The position numbers were made by a program, and so were the translations under genes. 8,468 bases of DNA, taken from Sphingobium sp. (GTDB lineage: Bacteria; Pseudomonadota; Alphaproteobacteria; Sphingomonadales; Sphingomonadaceae). The notes beneath the pieces were generated by a model. It had not been told where the DNA came from. It saw nothing but the letters and a program-made list of their open reading frames with translations, and did not search any database. Shown in pieces: positions 1-5,782 of this stretch. Within the stretch, counting starts at the first letter, position 1. Each line of letters starts with the position of its first letter. The stretch covers positions 1 to 8,468 of the forward strand of contig JAGVJS010000014.1 of assembly GCA_020051025.1 (NCBI GenBank), written 5' to 3'.

Positions 1-75
1 CAGCCCCCGCCCTTCCAGCACCTTGCGGGCCAGCGCATCGGCCTCTGCAAGGGTCATCGCAATCATGTCACTCAT
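1..75 (-). CDS. Partial gene, N-terminus resembling Ldh_2-family (malate/L-lactate-type) NAD(P)-dependent oxidoreductase
   Basis: Only the first 25 codons are present; the gene continues past the left edge. Its ATG overlaps the stop of the arabinofuranosidase gene as ATGA, so the two are probably translationally coupled; no strong Shine-Dalgarno is visible upstream, and later in-frame ATGs at codons 4 and 7 are alternative starts. The visible peptide has a short leader followed by TLAEADALARKVLEGRGL. This matches the way Ldh_2 proteins begin: an amphipathic helix with 'L-x-E-A-x-A-L-A' leading into the substrate-entry domain. That family reduces or oxidises 2-oxo/2-hydroxy acids and includes malate, L-lactate, ureidoglycolate, diketogulonate and cyclic-imine (delta1-pyrroline-2-carboxylate) reductases. 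There is no signal peptide, so it is cytoplasmic. The coding start is well supported by the overlap; the family call rests on a short stretch and is tentative. Confidence 0.5.
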   Translation of the reverse strand, partial: MSDMIAMTLAEADALARKVLEGRGL

Positions 76-2441
76 GCTGCCGTCGCCGGCTTCGCGGTGA
101 ACAGCCGCACGCCGAACACCGGCCCGGCCGAACTGCGGTCATGCGGCACGAAGCGCACCTTCACGCTGTTCTTGCCCCTGGTCAGCGCTTCGGGGATCGG
201 ATAATCGACATCCAGGAACTTGCCGGGCTTGTCATTATCCAGGCTCTGGGTAGCCAGCTTCACATTGTCGACCAATATGTCGAAGCTGCGCTTGCGCTCG
301 CCCCCCCAATAGGTCGCCTGCAACAACAGCGGGCCGGACTGCACCTTCATATTGAACTCGAAATAGCCGCCCGACCGCGCATCGCGGCCATTGCGTCCGC
401 GATAGGAGGCCGGATAGCTCAGTTCCGACGTCAGCCCATGATCGCGCTCGGGCTGCATTTCGCCCAGATGCATGACGTCGATCGAACGGGCGGCCAGATC
501 CTTTTGTCGCGCCTGCTCGGCGAGGAAGGCCGCCTCTTCCGTCTTCCAGGCGCTTTCCGAGAAGCGCTTGAAATAGACCGCGCTACGCCGCTCATACTGG
601 CTGTAGAAGGGCACGAAGGACAGGTTCGCCGGGCGGATGATATTCTGCGTGCGATAACGCGGCCGGTCCGACACGATCGGCGCGAACGCCCCCAGCGGGT
701 CTTCGCCGACCATCGCCGGTTCCACGCCGGTCCAGTCCATTTCCGCCGGGCCAAGGTCGGCCGCCATCACCATCGGCCCGCGCACCACGGCCACTACATC
801 GGGCGATCCGGGCGCCGCTTCAAGGCGCAGGTCGAGCGGCAACGACAGCGCCACCACATCGCCCTTCTTCCATCGGCGCGTCACGACCGCATAGCCATTG
901 GCAGGCTTCACCGACACCGGCGCACCATTGACGCTGAGGCTAAAGCGGCCATTGGCCCAGCCGGGAACACGCAGCGCCAGCGAAAACGCGCCCTGCTTCA
1001 CCGCGTCGATCGTCAGTCTGATATCCGGCTTGAACGGATATGCGGTATCCAGCGTCAGGCCGACGCCCTTCGCTTTCCACTGCGCTTCCGATGGGATGTA
1101 CAGGTTGACGAACAGCGTGTCGTCGCCCTCCCAGTAGATGGAATCGCCATGCTTGGCGTGGCTTTCCATGCCCGAACCGACACAGCACCAGAAGGCATCC
1201 TCATCCGGCTGCGAATAGCCGCGCGGCACGCCGCTCATCATCGGCGTCATATAGGTGAAGCCGGCATTGGCCGGGTTCTGCGCCGACATCACATGATTGA
1301 GGTGCGCGCGCTCATAATAGTCGAACAAGGCGCCGTCCGGCTGCCAGCCGTAGAGATGCCGCGTCAGCTTCAGCATATTATAGCTGTTACAATGTTCGCA
1401 GGTGGATTCGGTCAGGTGCAGCGCGACCGTATCCGGCTCGAAGAAATATTCGCGATCGGCATTGCCGCCGATGACATAGCTATGATGCTGCGTCACCCGA
1501 TCGAAGAAGAAGCGCGCAGCACGGCCCGGCTCTTCCTTGCCGGTCAGTTCATGGAGGCGGGCGAGGCCGATCAGCTTGGGCACCTGCGTATTGGCGTGGA
1601 AGTTGGACAGCTTGTCCTCCTGCGCCATCAGCGGATCGAGCACCCGTTTATCATAGATGCGCTCCGCCACCGCCAGCCAGCGCGCATCGCCGGTGCGGGC
1701 ATAAAGTTCAGCATAGCTGTCGTTCAGGCCGCCATATTCGCAGCCCAGCAATTCCTGCATCTGCGCATCGTTGAGCGCTGCGAAGACCTTCTCGAAATAG
1801 CCGGCCAAGCCGGTCACGACGGTCAGCGCCTTCGCATTGCCCCAGGCGCCATGCACGTCGAGCAGCCCGGCGAAATATTTGTGGACGGTATAGAGCGGCG
1901 ACCAGCTGCCATTGAGGTCAAAGCCGCCCGACTTGATCTGCCCCTGCATCACTTCGGGGAAAATCTGCTCGCCATCGACGATCTGGCCGTCCTTGGTCTT
2001 GCGCCCCAGCGCGCCGATATAGCCATCCTTGCGCTGCGCCTGGCACAGCGCCAGCTCATCGACGATATAGTCGGCGCGGCGACGGCATTCTGCATTGCCC
2101 GTCTGCTGCCAGCCCAGCACCAAAGCGGTGATATAATGGCCCAGCGTATGGCCAGCGATCGTGTCGGATTCCCAGCCACCATAGATCGGCGCCTTCGGTT
2201 CCAGCCCCGCATATTTGCGGAAATTATGCAGGAAGCGATCGGGGCTGAGCGACAGGAGATAGGCGATGTTGACCTCCACCGCCGTCGCATAGTCGGACGG
2301 GTGCAGGCGCACATCGGTCAGCGGCAGGGGCCTCGCCCGCAGCGGAATACGGGGCACGATCGCGGCCAGCCCCTGGAACGGGACGGCGCAGACGGCAAGG
2401 GCAGCGACCCCCGCCAGCCACTCGCGACGATTGGCTTTCAT
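72..2441 (-). CDS. Secreted GH127/GH146-type beta-L-arabinofuranosidase (DUF1680 family)
   Basis: The product is 789 aa and predicted to release terminal beta-L-arabinofuranose from arabino-oligosaccharides in the periplasm or outside the cell. Residues 1-27 form an export signal with a twin-arginine look (NRREWLAG at 4-11, then a hydrophobic run), compatible with Tat export of a folded, zinc-loaded enzyme. Residues ~40-530 are the (alpha/alpha)6 catalytic barrel with AGHTLGHYI near the start. By correspondence with HypBA1 (Glu322, Glu338, Cys340, nucleophile Cys417, Cys418), I assign Glu331 (in REYFF) as acid/base, Glu349 and Cys351 (in CEHCNSYNMLKLTRHLY) as zinc ligands, and Cys419-Cys420 (in FWCCVGSGMESH) as nucleophile and ligand. 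A beta-sandwich follows, with the PFYSQYERRSAVYF motif near 610-625, then a C-terminal DUF6805-like domain (~660-780, GEMQPERDH, YWGGE). The ATG start has TAGGAG 9 nt upstream. It follows the GntR gene on the same strand and has its own promoter and operator. GH127 versus GH146 cannot be settled by eye; the size and C-terminal domains favour GH146-like. Confidence 0.9.
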   Translation of the reverse strand: MKANRREWLAGVAALAVCAVPFQGLAAIVPRIPLRARPLPLTDVRLHPSDYATAVEVNIAYLLSLSPDRFLHNFRKYAGLEPKAPIYGGWESDTIAGHTLGHYITALVLGWQQTGNAECRRRADYIVDELALCQAQRKDGYIGALGRKTKDGQIVDGEQIFPEVMQGQIKSGGFDLNGSWSPLYTVHKYFAGLLDVHGAWGNAKALTVVTGLAGYFEKVFAALNDAQMQELLGCEYGGLNDSYAELYARTGDARWLAVAERIYDKRVLDPLMAQEDKLSNFHANTQVPKLIGLARLHELTGKEEPGRAARFFFDRVTQHHSYVIGGNADREYFFEPDTVALHLTESTCEHCNSYNMLKLTRHLYGWQPDGALFDYYERAHLNHVMSAQNPANAGFTYMTPMMSGVPRGYSQPDEDAFWCCVGSGMESHAKHGDSIYWEGDDTLFVNLYIPSEAQWKAKGVGLTLDTAYPFKPDIRLTIDAVKQGAFSLALRVPGWANGRFSLSVNGAPVSVKPANGYAVVTRRWKKGDVVALSLPLDLRLEAAPGSPDVVAVVRGPMVMAADLGPAEMDWTGVEPAMVGEDPLGAFAPIVSDRPRYRTQNIIRPANLSFVPFYSQYERRSAVYFKRFSESAWKTEEAAFLAEQARQKDLAARSIDVMHLGEMQPERDHGLTSELSYPASYRGRNGRDARSGGYFEFNMKVQSGPLLLQATYWGGERKRSFDILVDNVKLATQSLDNDKPGKFLDVDYPIPEALTRGKNSVKVRFVPHDRSSAGPVFGVRLFTAKPATAA

Positions 2442-2450
2442 TGCTAAACA

Positions 2451-2456
2451 CTCCTA
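2451..2456 (-). promoter_or_regulatory. Ribosome binding site of the arabinofuranosidase gene
   Basis: On the minus strand this reads TAGGAG, 9 nt before the ATG at 2441. It is the best Shine-Dalgarno match in the leftward unit and fixes the start codon, which is also where the twin-arginine signal peptide begins. Confidence 0.75.
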
Positions 2457-2461
2457 CCGAA

Positions 2462-2480
2462 TATCGTATACTATACGATA
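2462..2480. promoter_or_regulatory. Perfect 19-bp palindromic operator, probably for the adjacent GntR/FadR regulator
   Basis: The sequence is TATCGTATA-C-TATACGATA: two perfect 9-nt inverted arms around one central base. It lies in the 80-nt gap between the regulator gene and the arabinofuranosidase gene and covers the proposed -10 element, the classic place for a repressor site. FadR-subfamily GntR regulators bind short AT-flanked palindromes containing GT/AC steps, often of the TCGTATACGA kind, so the match in style is good. The left arm recurs at 3333-3341 in front of the divergent operon. The regulator-site pairing is inferred from proximity and motif style. Confidence 0.72.
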
Positions 2481-2502
2481 GAGCGAAGGGTCAGGCTGTC
2501 AA
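2475..2502 (-). promoter_or_regulatory. Candidate sigma70-type promoter of the arabinofuranosidase unit
   Basis: On the minus strand there is a perfect -35 hexamer TTGACA (2497-2502) followed after 16 nt by TATCGT (2475-2480, 4 of 6 matches to TATAAT). A second -10 candidate, TATAGT (2470-2475), has better composition but a 21-nt spacer. Both lie inside the palindromic operator, so a bound regulator would block RNA polymerase. The -35 lies just past the stop codon of the regulator gene, giving the enzyme gene its own start of transcription in addition to any read-through. Confidence 0.6.
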
Positions 2503-2521
2503 TCCCTATTGTCCGACTTGT

Positions 2522-3262
2522 TCAGCGCCGCAGAGCGACGTGCATGTCCGCCAGCGCCAGTTCAATGAGGGTGCGCATCGCCTTGTGCGCCTGCCGCGGA
2601 TTTTGCGCGGCGATCTCGCGATGGAGCGCACGATGTTCCGGCATCGGGTCGCGCGGCGCCGCCTGCACGCGCTGCTTGGTCGCCGTGGTCCAGGCGATCG
2701 CCGACATGATCGAACTGGACAGGGAAAAGAGCAGCTCATTCTGCGCCGCCTCCATCAGCAGGCCATGGAAGCGCTGGTCGGCGGCGCGGCCCTTTTCCGT
2801 CGCCAGCGTATAGCGCTCCATCGCGTCGAGCGCATTGGCCATGTCGATCAACTGCCCTTCGCTGCGCCGGGTTGCCGCCATTTCCGCCGCATGGGGTTCC
2901 ACCATCATGCGCAGTTCGAACAGGTCGCGCAGAAATTGCTCGGTCGGCTCCGACTGGATCTGCCAGGCGAGCACATCGGGATCCAGCATGCTCCACTGGC
3001 GCCGTTCATTGATCCGCGTACCCGCCTTGGGCCGGCTGCTCACCAGCCCCTTGGCGGTCAGGATGCGGAACGCTTCCCGCAGCACCGACCGCGATATGCC
3101 CAATGTTTCGGCATGGTCGACCTCAGCCGGGAAGACATGCCCCACCGGCAGCGCGCCGCCGACAATCTGTGTCGCCAACCGATGCGCAACCATATGGTGC
3201 AGCCGCCCGGTGACGATCGATATGCCGATCGCGCCGTCCTGACCATGTTGCCCATCATCCAT
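2522..3262 (-). CDS. GntR-family transcriptional regulator, FadR subfamily (FCD domain)
   Basis: The product is a cytoplasmic DNA-binding regulator of 246 aa, normal for FadR-type proteins. Residues ~12-85 form the winged helix-turn-helix: HHMVAHRLATQIVGG, then ETLGISRSVLREAFRIL as the helix-turn-helix, then KGLVSSRPKAGTRI as the wing. Residues ~105-235 are the all-helical FCD ligand domain. Asp162 and His166 (in ADQRFHGLL) and His210 (in EHRALHREI) match metal ligands of FCD proteins. The last usual His, in an 'M-R-x-H-L' motif, reads MRTLI here. The start chosen is the ATG at 3262, with GGA 7 nt upstream. A TTG at 3274 would add four residues but its AGGA abuts the codon with no spacing. 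It lies upstream of the arabinofuranosidase on the same strand and divergent from the peptidase gene, so it is likely a local repressor relieved by a sugar or sugar-acid effector. The effector cannot be read from the sequence. Confidence 0.9.
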   Translation of the reverse strand: MDDGQHGQDGAIGISIVTGRLHHMVAHRLATQIVGGALPVGHVFPAEVDHAETLGISRSVLREAFRILTAKGLVSSRPKAGTRINERRQWSMLDPDVLAWQIQSEPTEQFLRDLFELRMMVEPHAAEMAATRRSEGQLIDMANALDAMERYTLATEKGRAADQRFHGLLMEAAQNELLFSLSSSIMSAIAWTTATKQRVQAAPRDPMPEHRALHREIAAQNPRQAHKAMRTLIELALADMHVALRR

Positions 3263-3332
3263 GCCGTCATCCAATCCTGTACAGTCTGTTTCACGCTACA
3301 CGGATAAGCCAGCGAGGAAAAGACCGATCTTA

Positions 3333-3341
3333 TATCGTATA
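3333..3341. promoter_or_regulatory. Second copy of the operator arm, TATCGTATA
   Basis: This is an exact 9-nt match to the left arm of the palindrome at 2462-2480. The right arm is not conserved: the following bases match only about 3 of 9. It may therefore be a lower-affinity or half site for the same regulator. It overlaps the TATAAT hexamer at 3338-3343 and lies where both the regulator gene and the peptidase operon would be controlled. Confidence 0.45.
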
Positions 3342-3343
3342 AT
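3338..3343 (+). promoter_or_regulatory. Candidate -10 element (TATAAT) for the peptidase operon
   Basis: This is a perfect TATAAT on the plus strand, which would give a leader of roughly 65 nt before the GTG at 3414. No good -35 lies 16-18 nt upstream (AGGAAA or similar), so it would need an activator or could be fortuitous. Alternatives are TTGACG (3348-3353) as a -35 with a weak CATGAC 17 nt downstream, or GATAAT (3392-3397) with no -35. Confidence 0.35.
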
Positions 3344-3413
3344 GTTGTTGACGATCAGCATCGTTACGGTCATGACTGCGCCCTCTTTCTGGATAATATA
3401 GGTATGCGCGGCC

Positions 3414-5771
3414 GTGGGCATCTTCCCTTATTCTGTATCGAAGAGCGTCAGCCTGTTCGCCCTGAGCTGCGCCTTGGGCCTGTCGGCGCCCGCTCTGGCG
3501 CGCCCGACTGTAACCGCCGCCGCCCTGCCCGATATCAGCGCGCGCTACGCCCTGTCGGACAAGTTCAATGGCCAGGGCCTGAGCGACCTGATCGACAATG
3601 CCGATGTCACCCCCCGCTTCGTCGGCGGGGGCAAGGGCCTGCTCTACCGCACAGGCCATCGCCTCGCGCAAACCTATGTCTATGTCGATCTCGCCACGCT
3701 GGCGAAGACGCAGGTGGCGACCACGGCGCAGTTGATCGCGGCGCTGGGCAGCGCGACTGGCAAGCCCGTCGATGCCGACGCCGCCCATATTGCCGAAGTC
3801 GATTATGATCCGGCGGCCAAAGCCTTACGCTTCGCCGCCCTCAATGGCCGCTGGACCCTCGATGCCCATGGTAAGGCCGAAAAGATCATCGAGGCGCAAA
3901 GGAAGGAAGACCTCTCCCTCCCCTCGCCCGACGGCCGTTTCCGCATCGTCGCGCGCAACTTCAACCTGATCGCGGTCGACATAAAGAGCGGCAGGGAAGT
4001 CGCGCTCACCACAGACGGCACCCGCGAACAGCCCTATGGCCGCTCCATCCCGCAACTGGCCGATATCTTGCGCGCCGGGACCGAGGAACCGGACATGCCC
4101 GTCTCCGGCGCATGGTCGCCCGATGGCCGCTATCTGCTCAGCTGGCGGCTCGACACCCGCGAGGTGAAGAAGCTGTCCATCACCCAGCAGAACCCGCCAG
4201 GTGCATTCTACCCGCGCAGCTTCTCCTATGTCTATCCGCTTGCCGGCGCAGAGAAGCTGCCGCAGGCGACCCGCTTCGTCATCGACATCGAACTGGCGAT
4301 GAAGGCGGGCAAGGCGAAGATCGTGCCCTTGGCCATCCCGTCCGAATCCATCCTCTACCCCTCCCCGCCCGACATGGGCTGGGTGGACGGGAAGCCGCGC
4401 ATCCTGTGGACCGAGCGCGGCTATAAGCAGCAGGCCGTCTATCAGGCCGATCCCGACAGCGGCGCCGCGCGCATCGTCGCGCATGAGGCGGTCAAACCGC
4501 TCGTCACCGTCACGTCCAGCATGATCCTGCCCGCGCCGGACCTCGGCGGAGAACTCTCCATCTCCGAACGGTCCGGCTGGGCGCAGCTCTATCTCGTCAC
4601 CCCTGATGCGCCCGAAGGGGGCAAACCGCTTACGCGGGGGGAATGGGAGGTGCTGTCGGTCGACCATGTCGCCGGGGACAAGTCATCGCTGATCGTCACC
4701 GGCGTGGGTCGGGAAAAGACCCGCAATCCCTATTGGCGCGCCCTCTATCGCGTGTCGATGAGCGGCGGCGACCCGACCGAACTGACGCCCGAACCGCTCG
4801 ACCATGACGCGACCCTGTCCGACGATGGCCGCTGGATCGTCGATCAGATGTCCAGCCCGACCAGCCCCACCCGCGCCGTGCTGCGTGACGGGCAGACCGG
4901 CCGGATCGTCATGGACCTCGCCACCGCCGACGATAGCCGCCTGCGCGCGGCCGGCTATACCTCGCCCGAACCCTTTCAGGGCGTCGCGGCGGACGGCCAT
5001 ACGCCGATCTATGGCATGATCTTCCGCCCGGCCAACTTCGACGCGAAGCGCCGCTATCCCATCATCGACAATGTCTATACCGGCCCGACCACGACCGATG
5101 TGCCCGCCACCTGGAACGACGCCCACCGCGTCTCCGGCAATGCCGTGGCCCAGATCGGCGCGATCGTGGTGATGATCGACGGCACCGGCACCTCGCGCCG
5201 GGGTCAGGCCTTCCGCCTGCCCGCTTACCAGAATCTGGGCGAAGTCGGGCTGGACGATCATATCAGCCTCATCCGCCAGATGGCCGCCAAATACCCCTAT
5301 ATGGACGCCACCCGCGTCGGCGTGTTCGGCGGATCGGCCGGCGGCTACGACACCGCCCGCTTCCTGCTGCGGCGCCCGAATTTCTTCAAGGTCGGCGTCT
5401 CATCCTCTGGCAATCACGATCTGCGTCTCGACAAGACATGGTGGCCCGAAGTCTCCATGGGCAACCCGGACGAAGCGACATGGGAGCGCAACAGCAACAT
5501 GTCGGTCGCCGGCAACCTGATGGGCAAGCTGTTGCTGATCCATGGCGATATCGACGACAATGTGCCGGTTACGGAGAGCTTTCGCCTGGCCAAGGCGCTG
5601 ATGGATGCCGGGCGCGACGTCGATCTGGTCATCCTGCCCAACACCACTCACCGCGTCTATCAGCCCTTCTTCTGGAAGAAGCTGCGCGACTATTTCACGC
5701 TCAACCTGCTGGGCGAAACCCCGCCCGCGCTCACGCCACCGCTCACCGCCCGCACCCCCGCCGCGCAATGA
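3414..5771 (+). CDS. Secreted S9-family prolyl-peptidase (DPP IV-like)
   Basis: The product is 785 aa, the usual size for DPP IV-type (S9B) serine peptidases, which remove Xaa-Pro or Xaa-Ala dipeptides from peptide N-termini. Residues 1-29 are a Sec signal peptide, cleaved after SAPALA. Residues ~45-520 form the beta-propeller, with repeated 'W-S-P-D-G' or 'D-D-G-R-W' blade motifs. Residues ~525-770 are the alpha/beta-hydrolase domain. The triad is complete: Ser641 in FGGSAGGY, Asp714 in HGDIDDNVPV, His746 in NTTHRVY. Glu224-Glu225 lie 11 residues before a WSPDG motif, nearly the spacing of the N-terminus-binding Glu pair in human DPP IV, so exo-dipeptidase action is plausible. The GTG start is the only in-frame start giving a full signal peptide; an in-frame TAG lies just upstream at 3399, and the Shine-Dalgarno is weak (AGG 11 nt away). 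It leads the rightward operon. The peptide substrate is unknown. Confidence 0.88.
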   Translation: MGIFPYSVSKSVSLFALSCALGLSAPALARPTVTAAALPDISARYALSDKFNGQGLSDLIDNADVTPRFVGGGKGLLYRTGHRLAQTYVYVDLATLAKTQVATTAQLIAALGSATGKPVDADAAHIAEVDYDPAAKALRFAALNGRWTLDAHGKAEKIIEAQRKEDLSLPSPDGRFRIVARNFNLIAVDIKSGREVALTTDGTREQPYGRSIPQLADILRAGTEEPDMPVSGAWSPDGRYLLSWRLDTREVKKLSITQQNPPGAFYPRSFSYVYPLAGAEKLPQATRFVIDIELAMKAGKAKIVPLAIPSESILYPSPPDMGWVDGKPRILWTERGYKQQAVYQADPDSGAARIVAHEAVKPLVTVTSSMILPAPDLGGELSISERSGWAQLYLVTPDAPEGGKPLTRGEWEVLSVDHVAGDKSSLIVTGVGREKTRNPYWRALYRVSMSGGDPTELTPEPLDHDATLSDDGRWIVDQMSSPTSPTRAVLRDGQTGRIVMDLATADDSRLRAAGYTSPEPFQGVAADGHTPIYGMIFRPANFDAKRRYPIIDNVYTGPTTTDVPATWNDAHRVSGNAVAQIGAIVVMIDGTGTSRRGQAFRLPAYQNLGEVGLDDHISLIRQMAAKYPYMDATRVGVFGGSAGGYDTARFLLRRPNFFKVGVSSSGNHDLRLDKTWWPEVSMGNPDEATWERNSNMSVAGNLMGKLLLIHGDIDDNVPVTESFRLAKALMDAGRDVDLVILPNTTHRVYQPFFWKKLRDYFTLNLLGETPPALTPPLTARTPAAQ

Positions 5772-5772
5772 C

Positions 5773-5777
5773 GAGGA
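5773..5777 (+). promoter_or_regulatory. Ribosome binding site deciding the start of the DUF5695 gene
   Basis: GAGGA lies just after the peptidase stop and 5 nt before the ATG at 5783. Of the three in-frame ATGs (5768, overlapping the peptidase stop as ATGA; 5780; 5783), only 5783 has normal Shine-Dalgarno spacing. The signal peptide also reads most naturally from there. Confidence 0.65.
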
Positions 5778-5782
5778 AGATG

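Larger units (their letters stand above)
3263..3413. other. Divergent intergenic control region between the regulator and the peptidase operon
   Basis: These 151 nt separate the two divergent start codons and must carry promoters for both. The region is AT-richer than its surroundings between about 3325 and 3365. It contains TATCGTATA at 3333-3341, TATAAT at 3338-3343, TTGACG at 3348-3353, short ACGAT/ATCGT inverted arms at 3351-3364, and GATAAT at 3392-3397. For the regulator gene the minus strand offers only TATAAG near 3328-3333 without a convincing -35. No terminator or small gene is evident. Confidence 0.6.

Noticed and set aside
141..2447. 768-codon open frame on the plus strand opposite the arabinofuranosidase gene
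   Set aside because: It is a GC-rich antisense shadow: the protein is rich in His, Arg, Ile and Gln with no recognisable domain, while the opposite strand encodes a clear enzyme with catalytic motifs.
2462..2480. Palindrome as a rho-independent terminator after the regulator gene
   Set aside because: A 1-nt loop cannot close a hairpin, the stem is AT-rich, and no T-run follows on the minus strand. An operator is the better reading.
2441..3307. 288-codon plus-strand frame covering the regulator gene
   Set aside because: It is an antisense shadow of a clear GntR/FCD protein; the translation is Arg/His-rich and has no family resemblance.
3404..3470. Possible frameshift or mis-set start at the peptidase N-terminus
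   Set aside because: The GTG-started frame already gives a complete signal peptide with an AXA cleavage motif, so no frameshift needs to be invoked despite the weak Shine-Dalgarno.
3404..3808. ATG-started 134-codon plus-strand frame just upstream of the peptidase start
   Set aside because: It is out of frame with the peptidase and gives an Arg/Pro-rich shadow protein. The GTG at 3414 in the other frame gives a signal peptide and the full S9 protein.
3825..4667. 280-codon minus-strand frame inside the peptidase gene
   Set aside because: It lies wholly within the propeller-coding region of the S9 gene, with Gly/Arg/Asp-rich shadow composition.
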